64,000 nt of DNA from Pseudohalocynthiibacter aestuariivivens (GCF_011040495.1 NZ_CP049037.1:744001-808000); one strand, 5' to 3'; counted from the stretch's first letter, positions 34,926 through 44,732 are shown. Numbers and translations: made by a program. The notes: generated from the sequence alone by a model not told the origin.

Positions 34926-35015
34926 GTGTACCCTCTTGATTTCAGCCCGGTCAGGCTTTTATCCGGCTTACAACAAGGTGACCGAGAGGTTCAAGAAAGG
35001 ATAAATGTCCATCCG

Positions 35016-35567
35016 ATGACACGACAGTCCGAGAACCCCGAAATTTTGCGCATTGCGGATCTACCGCAACGTGGCGCGACGCCTTTTGAATTGTCTCCCG
35101 ACGCGGGCGCACGCGCCGCTTTGGCAGAGGCGCTCGGCGTCGAAGCGATCCGCAAGCTCAGCTTTCGAGGGCAGATTTCGCCTGACGGTCGGCGCGACTG
35201 GCTTCTTGACGCCAATTTGGGCGCGACGGTCGTGCAATCGTGCGTTGTCACGCTTGCCCCCGTCACGACCCGTGTAGATCGCAAGGTGATACGGCGCTTT
35301 CTCGCCGACATGCCCGACGACGCGGATGTTGAAGAGATCGAAATGCCAGAGGATGAAACGATCGAGCAGCTAACCGACGTGGTCGACCTTTCCCAAGTCA
35401 TGCAAGAGGCGTTGGCGCTGGCGATACCGGATTACCCCCGCGCCGATGGCGCAGAATTGCAAGAAGCCGTCTTTGCGCCACCAGATGCGACACCCCTGCG
35501 GGATGAAGACCTGAAACCTTTCGCCGGTTTGGCTGACTTGAAATCAAAGTTGGAAAAAGACGACTAA
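35016..35567 (+). CDS. YceD family protein (DUF177)
   Basis: 183 aa DUF177 protein, conserved upstream of rpmF in most bacteria and linked to 23S rRNA/ribosome assembly. The start MTRQSENPEILRIADLPQRG follows the divergent bamE by 90 bases. Family features: LGVEAIRKLSFRGQI, the Cys of TVVQSCVVTLAPVTTRV, and the acidic DLSQVMQEALALAIPDYPR. The extended frame to the left is antisense to bamE and not used. Confidence 0.9.
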   Translation: MTRQSENPEILRIADLPQRGATPFELSPDAGARAALAEALGVEAIRKLSFRGQISPDGRRDWLLDANLGATVVQSCVVTLAPVTTRVDRKVIRRFLADMPDDADVEEIEMPEDETIEQLTDVVDLSQVMQEALALAIPDYPRADGAELQEAVFAPPDATPLRDEDLKPFAGLADLKSKLEKDD

Positions 35568-35738
35568 ACAACAGCGCACAAAGGTGCGAAAAACCGCTTG
35601 CTCCCGCGCGATTTCGTTGTATTTTCGCCGTTCCATCGGAATTTGGGGTTGAACCGCTGGCTCTGGACAGATTAAGAGCCGCGTGACCACGTGAAACCGG
35701 GCCGCTTGTGCCCACAGGATAGATAGTAGGATCGCACA

Positions 35739-35945
35739 ATGGCTGTCCAGCAGAACAAAGTATCGAAATCGCGCCGCAACAATCGCCGCGCGCACGACTC
35801 GCTCAGCGCAGCGAACCCGAACGAATGCCCCAACTGCGGCGAACTGAAACGCCCGCACCACGTGTGTTCGGCCTGTGGCCACTATGCCGACCGCGAGATC
35901 GTGGCGATGGCAGACGAGGTCGATCTGGACGAAGACGCAGCCTAA
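35739..35945 (+). CDS. rpmF: 50S ribosomal protein L32
   Basis: 68 aa L32 with the N-terminus [20 protein letters not shown] and the zinc-ribbon cysteines (CPNCGE and CSACG). Gap of 171 bases after yceD; a TTGAAC sequence near 35650 could mark its own promoter. plsX follows by 36 bases, a widely conserved order. Confidence 0.97.
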   Translation: MAVQQNKVSKSRRNNRRAHDSLSAANPNECPNCGELKRPHHVCSACGHYADREIVAMADEVDLDEDAA

Positions 35946-35981
35946 CCCCGCTGAGGGACCCGCATAGGACGGACCGCTTTG

Positions 35982-37082
35982 ATGACCGCGCATCCCGATC
36001 ATAACAAGGCGGGGGCCGGACGAACCGTCATTTCGGTCGATGCGATGGGGGGCGACATGGGCCCGGCCACTGTGGTGGCCGGCATTGCCAAATCCGCGCG
36101 CAAAAATCCTCGAATCGGTTTCATTCTGCACGGTCGTAAGGCCGAGCTTGAGCCGCTCGTTGCCAAGCGCAAATACCTGTCGGATTGCGTGGTAATACGC
36201 GATGCGCCCGATGTCGTATCGATGGAAGACAAGCCCAGCCATGTCATACGTCACGGCAAGGACACGTCGATGTGGTCCGCGCTCGAATCAGTTCGCAATG
36301 GTGAGGCGACCGTCTGTGTCTCTTGTGGCAATACCGGCGCGCTGATGATGATGAGCACGCTGCGCCTGCGCCGCCTGCCCGGCATTTACCGGCCGGCCAT
36401 TGCCGTCATGTGGCCATCGCGCAATCCGCAGGGATTTAACGTTCTGCTCGACGGTGGTGCCGATATTCGGGCCGATGCCAAGGATCTCATGCAATATGCC
36501 CTGATGGGCACGTCCTACGCGCGGAACGGCTTTGGCGTGGTGCGCCCTCGGATTGGTCTGCTGAACGTCGGCACCGAAGAACACAAAGGTCGGTCCGAGC
36601 TGAAAGAGGCATATGACCTCATTTCGGCCAATGCGCGCACCGCCGACTTTGACTTCGTCGGCTTTGTCGAGGGACGCGACCTGCCCGGCGACACTTGTGA
36701 CGTGATCATCACCGACGGGTTTACCGGAAATGTGGCGCTGAAAACCGGCGAGGGTACTGCAACGCTGATCGCGGAACTGCTGCGTGAGGCGTTCAAATAC
36801 TCGCCGCTGTCGCGACTCGCTTCGCTGTTGGCCTACACTTCACTCCAGCGCTTGAAAAAACGGATCGACCCGCGTCAGGTCAACGGCGGTGTTTTTCTAG
36901 GTCTCAACGGCACGGTGGTCAAATCCCACGGCGCAGCGGATGCCACTGGTGTCTCGGCTGCCGTCAGGTTGGCATTTCAACTGGCCGAAACAGGATTTTC
37001 CGAAAAACTCGCAGCGCGGGTTGCATCTGCCTCGCTGCCCACGCAGGATGCCGATACCGAAGAAGACGGTGGGAAAATATGA
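35982..37082 (+). CDS. plsX: Phosphate acyltransferase PlsX
   Basis: Makes acyl-phosphate from acyl-ACP for phospholipid synthesis. 366 aa from ATG 35982 (the preceding TTG is less likely). Family motifs: ISVDAMGGDMGPATVVAG, ALIDGGADIRA-like LLDGGADIRADAKDL, TEEHKGRSELKEAYDL and DVIITDGFTGNVALKTGEG. Overlaps fabH by four bases (ATGA), so the two are translated together. Confidence 0.96.
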   Translation: MTAHPDHNKAGAGRTVISVDAMGGDMGPATVVAGIAKSARKNPRIGFILHGRKAELEPLVAKRKYLSDCVVIRDAPDVVSMEDKPSHVIRHGKDTSMWSALESVRNGEATVCVSCGNTGALMMMSTLRLRRLPGIYRPAIAVMWPSRNPQGFNVLLDGGADIRADAKDLMQYALMGTSYARNGFGVVRPRIGLLNVGTEEHKGRSELKEAYDLISANARTADFDFVGFVEGRDLPGDTCDVIITDGFTGNVALKTGEGTATLIAELLREAFKYSPLSRLASLLAYTSLQRLKKRIDPRQVNGGVFLGLNGTVVKSHGAADATGVSAAVRLAFQLAETGFSEKLAARVASASLPTQDADTEEDGGKI

Positions 37083-38053
37083 CAAGACGCGCCGTCGCAC
37101 GAGGCATCGGGCATTACCTGCCCGAACGAATAGTGCCGAACTCGGAATTCGAAGCCTCGCTCGACACATCAGATGAATGGATCAGGACCCGCTCTGGTAT
37201 TGAGCGGCGTCATTTTGCGTCCGATGATCAAAGCACCTCTGACCTTGCCACTGAAGCCGCGCGTGCCGCTTTAGCCGATGCAGGGCTTGAACCCGACGAC
37301 ATCGACGGGATCATCGTCGCAACGTCGACACCGGACCTGACATTCCCATCTGTCGCCACAATGGTCCAAAGCAAACTGGGCATGACACGCGGCTTTGCGT
37401 TTGACGTGCAGGCCGTCTGCGCCGGGTTCATCTACGGGCTTTGCAATGCAAACGCCCTCATCGTTGCGGGCCAGGCCGACCGGTTGCTCGTGATCGGTGC
37501 CGAAACCTTTAGCCGCATCATGGATTGGACCGATCGCAGCACTTGCGTTCTCTTTGGCGACGGTGCCGGTGCGCTGATCCTTGAGGCGGCAGAGGGCGAC
37601 GGCACAAACGCCGACCGTGGCATTCTGGCGACCGATTTGCATTCCGACGGACGGCATCGCGACATGCTATACGTGGATGGCGGCGTCAGCACGACGGGCA
37701 CCTCCGGTAAGCTACGTATGCAGGGAAACCCCCTGTTTCGACAGGCTGTTGAAAAGCTGACGCAGACCGCCGATGCCGCACTGGACAAGATCGGCATGAC
37801 AGGGGCGGACGTGGACTGGATCGTGCCGCATCAGGCCAATATCCGGATCATCGCGGGCACGGCCAGAAAAATGAACGTACCGATGGATCAGGTCATTCTG
37901 ACGGTGCAGGACCACGGCAATACGTCCGCGGCCTCGATCCCGCTGGCGCTGTCCGTCGGCGCCGGGGACGGTCGTATCAAACGTGGCGATTTGATCCTAA
38001 GTGAGGCAATAGGCGGCGGTCTGGCGTGGGGCGCAGTGGCCTTGCGCTGGTGA
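37079..38053 (+). CDS. fabH: 3-oxoacyl-ACP synthase III (FabH)
   Basis: Condenses acetyl-CoA with malonyl-ACP to begin fatty acid synthesis. 324 aa, full length. Catalytic Cys in AFDVQAVCAGFIYGL, His in WIVPHQANIRII, and Asn in DHGNTSAASIPLAL. Coupled to plsX by a four-base overlap and followed by ihfA with its own promoter. Confidence 0.97.
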   Translation: MTRRAVARGIGHYLPERIVPNSEFEASLDTSDEWIRTRSGIERRHFASDDQSTSDLATEAARAALADAGLEPDDIDGIIVATSTPDLTFPSVATMVQSKLGMTRGFAFDVQAVCAGFIYGLCNANALIVAGQADRLLVIGAETFSRIMDWTDRSTCVLFGDGAGALILEAAEGDGTNADRGILATDLHSDGRHRDMLYVDGGVSTTGTSGKLRMQGNPLFRQAVEKLTQTADAALDKIGMTGADVDWIVPHQANIRIIAGTARKMNVPMDQVILTVQDHGNTSAASIPLALSVGAGDGRIKRGDLILSEAIGGGLAWGAVALRW

Positions 38054-38104
38054 TATGCGACGCGCTATCTGGTAAACATAAGCTGCCGCTCACAAGCTGT
38101 TATA

Positions 38105-38134
38105 TTGACTTTCAAAATTCTTCGCCCCTATTGT
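38105..38134 (+). promoter_or_regulatory. Promoter of ihfA
   Basis: TTGACT (38105-38110) and TATTGT (38129-38134) with an 18-base spacer, in an AT-rich stretch 26 bases before the ihfA start. Confidence 0.55.
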
Positions 38135-38159
38135 GAAGAAAACAAAACGGGGGGACGGA

Positions 38160-38462
38160 ATGAGTGACAAAACCTTGACGCGCATGGACCTGAGCGAAGC
38201 GATCTTTCGCGAAGTTGGCCTGTCGCGCAACGACTCTGCTCAGCTGGTTGAAAGTGTTCTGGATCATATGTCCGATGCGCTGGTTCGCGGCGAGCAAGTC
38301 AAGATATCGTCCTTCGGCACGTTCTCGGTCCGCGAGAAATCTGCACGCGTCGGGCGTAACCCCAAGACTGGCGAAGAGGTGCCTATCAACCCGCGCCGCG
38401 TTCTGACCTTCAGGCCATCACACCTGATGAAAGATCGCGTTGCCGCCGGGAACAAGGCCTAA
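38160..38462 (+). CDS. ihfA: Integration host factor subunit alpha
   Basis: 100 aa DNA-bending HU/IHF-family protein; pairs with IHF-beta in nucleoid structure, transcription and recombination. Start [20 protein letters not shown] after GGGGACGGA; body [19 protein letters not shown] and the intercalating [19 protein letters not shown] arm are standard. Nine bases before the merR-type gene, a pairing common in proteobacteria. Confidence 0.96.
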   Translation: MSDKTLTRMDLSEAIFREVGLSRNDSAQLVESVLDHMSDALVRGEQVKISSFGTFSVREKSARVGRNPKTGEEVPINPRRVLTFRPSHLMKDRVAAGNKA

Positions 38463-38471
38463 GGCGGGATC

Positions 38472-39662
38472 ATGGCGAAATCCGCCGATGCCTTTCGTAC
38501 CATCAGCGAAGTGGCCGACTGGCTGGGTATTCCCGCGCATGTGCTGCGATTCTGGGAAAGCAAATTCACCCAAGTGAAACCGGTCAAGCGCGCCGGCGGG
38601 CGACGCTATTATCGACCTGCCGACATGCAGTTGCTGGGCGGTATCCGCAAACTTTTGCACGAAGATGGGATGACCATCAAAGGCGTGCAGAAAATCCTGC
38701 GCGAGCAAGGTGTTAAAGAAGTTTCCGCATTATCCCCGCTGCTCGATGCCAATGCCGACGATGGGCAGGAAATCAGCGGGATCGCGCTTGATGTGCCGGA
38801 TAATGAGGTCGAAACAAGGGGCAAAGTTCTGAACTTTGAGCGGGACAAACCGCAAGAAGAAACAGCGCCGACCACTTCGGATAGCGCGGACACAACCACA
38901 CCCGAGCCTGACACGTCGACAGAACCTGCCGCCTCAGCCGATACTGACGTGCCCCCCCCGCCTGCCCCGGACACAGCCGAGCCGACTGTCGCAGCCGACA
39001 GCACCGAGCCGCAGGAGGAACACACTTTGTCCGGCGTCAGCACGGATGCCGACACACCTGCCGCAACGGAGCCACCAGAGCAGACACCTGTCACGCCCTC
39101 AGGCGGCACGCATGGGATGCCCAGCTTTCTTAAGAAAAGCCTTGAGGAACGCGGTGCAGATGCCGACGACGTTCAGACAGAAGGCGGCGCAAAGCCAGAG
39201 AACGACAGCGCGGACGCACCGGAGGTCGTCGAAAATGCTGGGGCTCCACAGCATGACGATGATTCGGCCACCGCCGATACCAACGACGACGTCCCAGACG
39301 AACCAGACGCGACAGCAACAAAGGCAGAGACCAAGCCCGAGCAAGCGCCGACGCATGAACAATCGCAAGCGGAGCCCGAGCAAGCGACGACCGACGAAAC
39401 AGCAACGTCAGAGCCCGCGCAAGATCCGGAACCCGAAGCCGTACCCGAGCCCGTGTCCAGTGATACACCTGAAGCACCGCGCGCCACGCCAATTTCCACT
39501 CCGCCAGACCCCGAGGATGATGAACTACAGCACACGCCCTCGGCTCTGAGCGCCCTTGCGGGGCTACCCCGTGCTACGCCCGCGCAGGCAGCCGCGCTGA
39601 GCGCGTTGGCCGACCGTCTGCGCGCCCTGCATACGTCGCCCCCCTCGGGCACGCAGTCCTAA
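38472..39662 (+). CDS. MerR-family regulator with long disordered C-terminal tail
   Basis: 396 aa. The first ~75 residues are a MerR winged helix ([39 protein letters not shown]), of the type found next to ihfA in many proteobacteria. Instead of a coiled-coil effector domain, some 270 residues of Pro, Glu, Thr, Asp and Ala follow with no predicted fold. A short helical end ([20 protein letters not shown]) closes the protein. Ligand and targets unknown. Codon use in the tail stays coding-like, so it is not a frameshift product. Confidence 0.85.
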   Translation: MAKSADAFRTISEVADWLGIPAHVLRFWESKFTQVKPVKRAGGRRYYRPADMQLLGGIRKLLHEDGMTIKGVQKILREQGVKEVSALSPLLDANADDGQEISGIALDVPDNEVETRGKVLNFERDKPQEETAPTTSDSADTTTPEPDTSTEPAASADTDVPPPPAPDTAEPTVAADSTEPQEEHTLSGVSTDADTPAATEPPEQTPVTPSGGTHGMPSFLKKSLEERGADADDVQTEGGAKPENDSADAPEVVENAGAPQHDDDSATADTNDDVPDEPDATATKAETKPEQAPTHEQSQAEPEQATTDETATSEPAQDPEPEAVPEPVSSDTPEAPRATPISTPPDPEDDELQHTPSALSALAGLPRATPAQAAALSALADRLRALHTSPPSGTQS

Positions 39663-39724
39663 GCGCGGAAGTTGGGAATTACCTCTTGTCCCCGCGCTCA
39701 AAACAGGTATGTAACGCGCAAAGT

Positions 39725-39801
39725 CGGGCTATGGCGCAGCCTGGTAGCGCGTCCGTCTGGGGGACGGAAGGTCGCAGGTTCGAGTCCTGCTAGCCCGACC
39801 A
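39725..39801 (+). tRNA. tRNA-Pro (GGG)
   Basis: 77 nt cloverleaf: acceptor CGGGCTA/TAGCCCG, anticodon arm TCCGT-CTGGGGG-ACGGA with GGG, T-loop TTCGAGT, A discriminator and encoded CCA. Followed within ten bases by a terminator. Confidence 0.95.
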
Positions 39802-39809
39802 AGATCGAA

Positions 39810-39841
39810 ACGCCCGACAGGTCCAGCCTGCGGGCGTTTTG
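39810..39841 (+). terminator. Terminator after tRNA-Pro
   Basis: ACGCCCG/CGGGCGT outer stem and CAGG/CCTG inner stem with one bulged A, followed by four T. Ends just before the dCTP deaminase gene, separating it from the tRNA transcript. Confidence 0.85.
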
Positions 39842-39859
39842 TCGTTTCAGGGGATACCT

Positions 39860-40960
39860 ATGACAGACCTAGCCGATAATAACCTGCCGACAGGCGTACT
39901 CTGTGACAGCCAGATGCAGGTGCTCATTGATGCGGGCAACATCGCCGCTACGAACCCGATCCTTGATGGCCAAATCCAGCCAGCGTCACTTGATCTGCGG
40001 CTGGGAACGACCGCCTACCGCGTGCGTGCGTCATTTCTGACCGGAAAATCGGCAACCGTAACCGATCGACTGTCCGATTTCGGGATGCACGAGATGGACC
40101 TGACGCGCGGTGCCGTGCTGGAAAAGGGCTGCGTTTACGTAGTCCCCCTGATGGAGACGCTGGCGCTGCCAGACGGTATCTCGGGCGCGGCCTCGGCAAA
40201 ATCATCCATTGGGAGGCTGGATTTGCTGACCCGTGTCATCACCGACAACGGCGTTGAATTCGATCGCGTGCCCGATGGCTATCACGGCCAGCTTTATGTC
40301 GAAATCTGCCCACGCTCCTTCTCTGTCGTTGCGCGCACGGGGCAAATGCTGAACCAGATCATCTTTCGCGTTGGCAAGACTGTCCTCTCGGACGAGGAAC
40401 TGCACGAACTGCACCAGACCGTACCAATCGTGTCAGGCGAGCCGTTGATCTCCGACGGGCTGGGCTTCTCGGTCAATCTGAAACCCGCCAGCGGCGATCT
40501 GGTTGGCTATCGTGCCAAACCGCACACCGGCGTGGTCGACTTGGACAAGTTGGGCCACTACGATCCGGCAGAGTTCTGGGAAGAAATCCATACATCCGAA
40601 GGGCGCATCATCCTCGATCCGGGCGCGTTCTACATATTGGTGAGCCGCGAAGCGATCACCATCCCCCCTAATTGCGCCGCCGAGATGGCCCCATACTTGG
40701 CGATGGTTGGTGAATTTCGGGTGCATTACGCGGGCTTTTTTGATCCCGGCTTTGGCCATTCCAGCGACGGGATCGGCTCTCGAGGGGTGCTGGAGGTCCG
40801 CTGTCACGAGGCGCCTTTTGTGCTGGAGCATGGGCAAATCGTCGGTCGATTGGTTTATGAGAGAATGTCACAGATGCCCGCGCGCCTTTACGGCGCCGCG
40901 TTGGCCTCGAACTACCAAGGTCAGGGGCTCAAGCTGTCAAAGCACTTCAGAAGTAGCTGA
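39860..40960 (+). CDS. 2'-deoxycytidine 5'-triphosphate deaminase, two-domain form
   Basis: 366 aa protein with two dUTPase/dCTP-deaminase-like halves. First half: IQPASLDLRLGTTAYRVRA, AKSSIGRLDLLTRVITDN and GYHGQLYVEI; second half: VDLDKLGHYDPAEFWEEI, FYILVSREAITIPPNCAAEM, GFFDPGFGHSS. The single-domain Dcd is about 190 aa, so this is the fused form typical of alphaproteobacteria. Supplies dUTP for thymidylate synthesis. ATG at 39860; the seven extra codons upstream fall in the tRNA terminator. Confidence 0.88.
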   Translation: MTDLADNNLPTGVLCDSQMQVLIDAGNIAATNPILDGQIQPASLDLRLGTTAYRVRASFLTGKSATVTDRLSDFGMHEMDLTRGAVLEKGCVYVVPLMETLALPDGISGAASAKSSIGRLDLLTRVITDNGVEFDRVPDGYHGQLYVEICPRSFSVVARTGQMLNQIIFRVGKTVLSDEELHELHQTVPIVSGEPLISDGLGFSVNLKPASGDLVGYRAKPHTGVVDLDKLGHYDPAEFWEEIHTSEGRIILDPGAFYILVSREAITIPPNCAAEMAPYLAMVGEFRVHYAGFFDPGFGHSSDGIGSRGVLEVRCHEAPFVLEHGQIVGRLVYERMSQMPARLYGAALASNYQGQGLKLSKHFRSS

Positions 40961-40969
40961 ACGCCCGAG

Positions 40970-41188
40970 TTACATCCGGCCCATTTTACGCGTCATACGC
41001 ATGGTTTGCTTCATACGCTTCTGGGTTTCTTTGCTCTCAGGGCTTGGTGCCTGCGCGCGCGGTTCTGTGCCGCCTTTGCTACGGTTCATCCGTTTGCCCA
41101 CGGCGTCCATGCCCGCGTTCACACCACCGCGCATCAAGCGGCGCATGACCATGCGCATTACCATGCTGATTATCTGATTGGCGTTCAT
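40970..41188 (-). CDS. Small basic, Met/Arg-rich conserved-looking protein, unknown
   Basis: 72 aa from the ATG at 41188 with GAGGAGGG upstream. Repeated Met and Arg in an amphipathic helix (ISMVMRMVMRRLMRGG), a basic middle, and a closing KRMKQTMRMTRKMGRM. It may bind membranes or nucleic acid. Leftward, just after scpB. Not recognised. Confidence 0.6.
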   Translation of the reverse strand: MNANQIISMVMRMVMRRLMRGGVNAGMDAVGKRMNRSKGGTEPRAQAPSPESKETQKRMKQTMRMTRKMGRM

Positions 41189-41258
41189 TGCGCCCTCCTC
41201 GGTTTTCCTCTGAGGATGGACATAGCACACAATCAAGGAATTTTCAGGGCAGCCGCCG

Positions 41259-41927
41259 CTATTCCTCAAACAGGTCGGTTTGATCCTCGTCAGGCATCAC
41301 CCCTTCGTCGGAGTCGTCGTCGCCCGCCTCGCTTCCCGGCATCGACAGGGGCGGCAATCTGCTGTCCAGAAGTCCGGCGGAGCGCAACTCTTTCAATCCC
41401 GGCAAATCGCGTGCGCTTTCCAGACCAAAATGACTGAGGAAGGTCTGCGTCACAACGAAAGTTACCGGACGGCCCGGCGTCATTTTGCGACGACCAAACC
41501 GGATCCACTCCATATCGAGCAACTGATCCACCGTGCCCCGGCTGACTGACACGCCGCGTATCTCCTCTATCTCGGCGCGGGTGACTGGCTGGTGATAGGC
41601 GATGATTGCCAGAGTTTCGATTGCGGCACGGCTCAGTTTGCGTGTTTCAACTGTCTCTCGTTGCATAAGATAGCCCAGATCCGGGGCCGTGCGCATCACC
41701 CAGGCGTCGCCCACGCGCATCAATGTCACCCCGCGCCCCTCATAGCGCTTGCGCAGATGCACGAGCGCCTCGGCGGCGTCACTGCCATGCGGCATACGTG
41801 CGTTCAACTCGCGGACCGTCACCGGATCAGCACTGGCAAAAAGAATTGCTTCGATCATGCGTTCCTGTTCCCCCATCGGGGGGGCTTCGAACAGGCTTTC
41901 CGGTGTGTTGTCAGCGTCTTCGCTCAT
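41259..41927 (-). CDS. scpB: Segregation and condensation protein B
   Basis: 222 aa winged-helix partner of SMC-ScpA, needed for chromosome compaction and segregation. Start MSEDADNTPESLFEAPPMGE; motifs MIEAILFASADPVTVREL, LSRAAIETLAIIAYHQPVTR and RGVSVSRGTVDQLL. The acidic C-terminal tail (DDDSDEGVMPDEDQTDLF) is longer than average. Five bases after scpA; the upstream extension of the frame is antisense-like and rejected. Confidence 0.94.
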   Translation of the reverse strand: MSEDADNTPESLFEAPPMGEQERMIEAILFASADPVTVRELNARMPHGSDAAEALVHLRKRYEGRGVTLMRVGDAWVMRTAPDLGYLMQRETVETRKLSRAAIETLAIIAYHQPVTRAEIEEIRGVSVSRGTVDQLLDMEWIRFGRRKMTPGRPVTFVVTQTFLSHFGLESARDLPGLKELRSAGLLDSRLPPLSMPGSEAGDDDSDEGVMPDEDQTDLFEE

Positions 41928-41931
41928 AATT

Positions 41932-42720
41932 CTAATCCTTGCGACGCAACTGAATCGGCGCGAATACCTCTGACTGGCGCAGTTCGATCCGACCTTCTTT
42001 GGCCAGTTCAAGCGAGGCTGCAAAGGTCGAGGCCGTGGCCGATCGGCGACGGGCCTCGTCAGTGCCGAAACTCTCTGGCAGATACGTTGATATATCAGTC
42101 CATGTCCCGGCAAACCCGATCAGTCCGCGCATCCGTTCCAATGCCTGATCCAGTGAATAGATTGCATCGCGGTCCATGGCGTAGGGGCGAAATTCGTCGC
42201 GCGTCCGTATACGAGCATAGCCTTGCATCAGATCCAGAAGCGACGCGGTATAGGTGATGCGCCGCGTCTTCTCGATCTCTTCGGGGATGCCGCGGCCAAA
42301 GAAATCACGCCCCAGCCGATCCCGCGCCATCAATCGCGCGGCGGCGTCCCGCATCGCCTGTAAACGCTCTAGCTGAAACGCCAGATGTGCGGCCAGTTCC
42401 TCGCCCGAGGGTCCCTCTTCGGTGGGGTCGGGTGGCAGCAGCAGACGCGACTTGAGAAAGGCGAGCCACGCGGCCATCACCAGATAATCGGCGGCCAGCT
42501 CAATCCGTAGCTGTCGCGCCTTTTCGACAAAAGCCAGATACTGTCGTGCCAGATGCAGAATACTGATCTTGCGCAGATCCACCTTCTGCGTGCGGCTGAG
42601 CGTCAATAGCAGGTCAAGCGGCCCCTCGAACCCATCCACATCCACGATGAGCGCCTCGGCCGCCACACGGTCGGCGACACGCTGTGGTGTGTTTGGATCC
42701 TCGAAATCGTCTTCAGACAT
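41932..42720 (-). CDS. scpA: Segregation and condensation protein A
   Basis: 262 aa kleisin that bridges SMC heads. Recognised by VDGFEGPLDLLLTLSRTQKV, ISILHLARQYLAFVEKA, YLVMAAWLAFLKSRLLLP and the C-terminal winged-helix end TFAASLELAKEGRIELRQ. The ATG at 42720 overlaps the nagZ stop by eight bases. Order nagZ-scpA-scpB is usual in alphaproteobacteria. Confidence 0.95.
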   Translation of the reverse strand: MSEDDFEDPNTPQRVADRVAAEALIVDVDGFEGPLDLLLTLSRTQKVDLRKISILHLARQYLAFVEKARQLRIELAADYLVMAAWLAFLKSRLLLPPDPTEEGPSGEELAAHLAFQLERLQAMRDAAARLMARDRLGRDFFGRGIPEEIEKTRRITYTASLLDLMQGYARIRTRDEFRPYAMDRDAIYSLDQALERMRGLIGFAGTWTDISTYLPESFGTDEARRRSATASTFAASLELAKEGRIELRQSEVFAPIQLRRKD

Positions 42721-43720
42721 GCCCCTGCCCTGCAATCATGGCGGCGAGTGTTGCCTCCAGCGCAGGAATGTCAACCTCATCGGGGCTTTTGCGTGCCTTC
42801 AGGGCCGCTTCGGCACGGCGTTGGCCGCGTTGCGTCATGCGGCCAGCCGCGTCTGCCACGGCCCGGCGATCCTCCAGCGAGGCATTGCAGCACAGCACCA
42901 CGTCACAGCCAGCAGCCAGAGAGGCGCGCGTGATCTCGGGCAATGTGCCAGTCAGGGCCTTCATCGTGATATCGTCGGTCATAATCAGTCCATCAAAGCC
43001 GATCTCGTCACGGATAAGCTGCATCATCACAGGTGATGTCGTCGCCGGACGCGGGTCGATGGCATCATAGACCAGATGCGCCGTCATCCCCATCGGCAGA
43101 TCATTGAGCGCTTTGAACGGGGCAAAGTCGCAATTTACCAGTTCCGTCTGCGAGGCACTGACCACGGGCAGGTCCAAATGGCTGTCCGCCTGTGCGCGGC
43201 CATGTCCGGGGATATGCTTGAGAACCGGCAACACACCGCCGTCAAGCAGTCCATCAGCCACGGCGCGCCCGATCAGAGCGACAATGCCCGGCTCGGTCCC
43301 ATAGCAGCGATCCCTCAGGAACGCATGGGTTGCAGGCACAGCAACGTCCACCAGAGGCGCACAATTGCTGTCGATCCCCAGCGCATATAGTTCTGACGCG
43401 ATGATCCGGTATTGCAGGTATAGCGCCTCTGCCGCCTGCCCGCCTGCGCGCTCAATCAAGGTCTGAGGTGGTAACCACTCGCGCCATGTCGGTGATCGCA
43501 GGCGCTGCACTCGTCCGCCTTCCTGATCAATGGTAATCGGTACGTCCCGGCCAACGGCGCTGCGCATCTCGTCACATAGCGCGCGCACCTGATCCGGCGT
43601 ATCAATATTGCGGGCAAAGAGGATAAACCCGAACGGATCGACCTGCGCGAAAAAGGATTTTTCCTCGGGACTCAACCGATGTCCGGTCGCATCCAGAATT
43701 GTCGCACCCCATGCCCTCAC
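42713..43720 (-). CDS. nagZ: Beta-N-acetylhexosaminidase NagZ
   Basis: Glycoside hydrolase family 3 enzyme removing GlcNAc from muropeptides in cell-wall recycling. 335 aa. Substrate-binding KH-type region VLKHIPGHGRAQADSHLDLP, the nucleophile Asp in DGLIMTDDITMKALTG, and N-terminal FGFILFARNIDTPDQVRAL. Start is taken as the GTG at 43720, overlapping the SPOR-gene stop by four bases; an ATG at 43741 is the alternative. Cytoplasmic. Confidence 0.93.
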   Translation of the reverse strand: MRAWGATILDATGHRLSPEEKSFFAQVDPFGFILFARNIDTPDQVRALCDEMRSAVGRDVPITIDQEGGRVQRLRSPTWREWLPPQTLIERAGGQAAEALYLQYRIIASELYALGIDSNCAPLVDVAVPATHAFLRDRCYGTEPGIVALIGRAVADGLLDGGVLPVLKHIPGHGRAQADSHLDLPVVSASQTELVNCDFAPFKALNDLPMGMTAHLVYDAIDPRPATTSPVMMQLIRDEIGFDGLIMTDDITMKALTGTLPEITRASLAAGCDVVLCCNASLEDRRAVADAAGRMTQRGQRRAEAALKARKSPDEVDIPALEATLAAMIAGQGHV

Positions 43721-44652
43721 CGGGTAACAACCGGGATGCATTCCGCTTTCTCTGCGACTAGCGCGGAACAGAACCGGCGCGCATCGCCCAGATCCTCGAA
43801 CCCCATCGCGCGCAGGCGATAGAAGGTGCGACCGCCGCTGGTGGCGCGCTGGATCACACGATCCTTGCCCGTCAGGTAATCCTCGAACTTGCCTGCCAGT
43901 CGTGTCCACTCTTCACGCGCGATTTCTTCGGTCTTGAACGCCCCCAACTGTGCCAGCCGTGTCCCCGGCGCGATTGTATCGGGGTCTATATCCCGCGGCC
44001 CTGCCAGATCGTCGATTGCCGCAACCGTTTCAACCCGCGACAGCGTAACGGGACGCGCCTTGGGCCTTAGCGAGGTGCCAATACCACCCTTGACGACCTT
44101 GATCTGCGTTTGGAGAGCTTCTTCTTCTTCCTCCTCCGCTTCGCGCGGGGGGGCGACCTCGCCCAAAGGCTCGACACCGTCGGCCAGTGCGTCGGCCAGC
44201 GCCAGCATACCCGCGTCATCCATGGGTACTGCTGTCTGTTCTTTTTCGGGTGCTTGCGTTGCCGCCTGCTGAACCATTTGATCAGATTGCGTCGAAGCCC
44301 ACGTGCTGGGCGCATCCTCATCACTCAGGTCCAGCGGCGCCGGAGCCAGGATCAATTGATCAGGGGTCTGACCGGCGGCGCCAACCGCCGCGACATCATT
44401 CACAGACAGCCCTTGATTAAGCGCCTGTTCTCCGCCCGGATTCTCGGGTTGTACCCGAATCGGGCCTTCGGCGGCGCGAATAACTGGCACACCACTGACG
44501 TCTCTCACCAGCAGCTTGTAACCCCATAATCCGAGGCCCACGATCAACCCGATCGAAACAAGCGAGCCGAGTACATAGGTGATCTTGGAAAATGAACCAC
44601 TGGTTTCAGACGCACCCCAGTCCGGGTGACGGTCCGCATAAATCTCTGCCAT
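43717..44652 (-). CDS. SPOR-domain inner-membrane protein
   Basis: 311 aa from ATG 44652 with AAAGAGG upstream. One membrane helix about 30-50 (ITYVLGSLVSIGLIVGLGLW), a long acidic disordered linker with a Glu run (REAEEEEEEALQ), and a C-terminal SPOR domain (RLAQLGAFKTEEIAREEW to FEDLGDARRFCSAL) that binds denuded peptidoglycan at division sites. Between argS and nagZ, the standard alphaproteobacterial position. Confidence 0.9.
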   Translation of the reverse strand: MAEIYADRHPDWGASETSGSFSKITYVLGSLVSIGLIVGLGLWGYKLLVRDVSGVPVIRAAEGPIRVQPENPGGEQALNQGLSVNDVAAVGAAGQTPDQLILAPAPLDLSDEDAPSTWASTQSDQMVQQAATQAPEKEQTAVPMDDAGMLALADALADGVEPLGEVAPPREAEEEEEEALQTQIKVVKGGIGTSLRPKARPVTLSRVETVAAIDDLAGPRDIDPDTIAPGTRLAQLGAFKTEEIAREEWTRLAGKFEDYLTGKDRVIQRATSGGRTFYRLRAMGFEDLGDARRFCSALVAEKAECIPVVTR

Positions 44653-44732
44653 GTCTCGCCTCTTTGCCACCAGCGATACATAGTCGCCGGGGTGTATGAT
44701 TGCTGCCTCATATCCCCCGGCATTTGCGCGGT

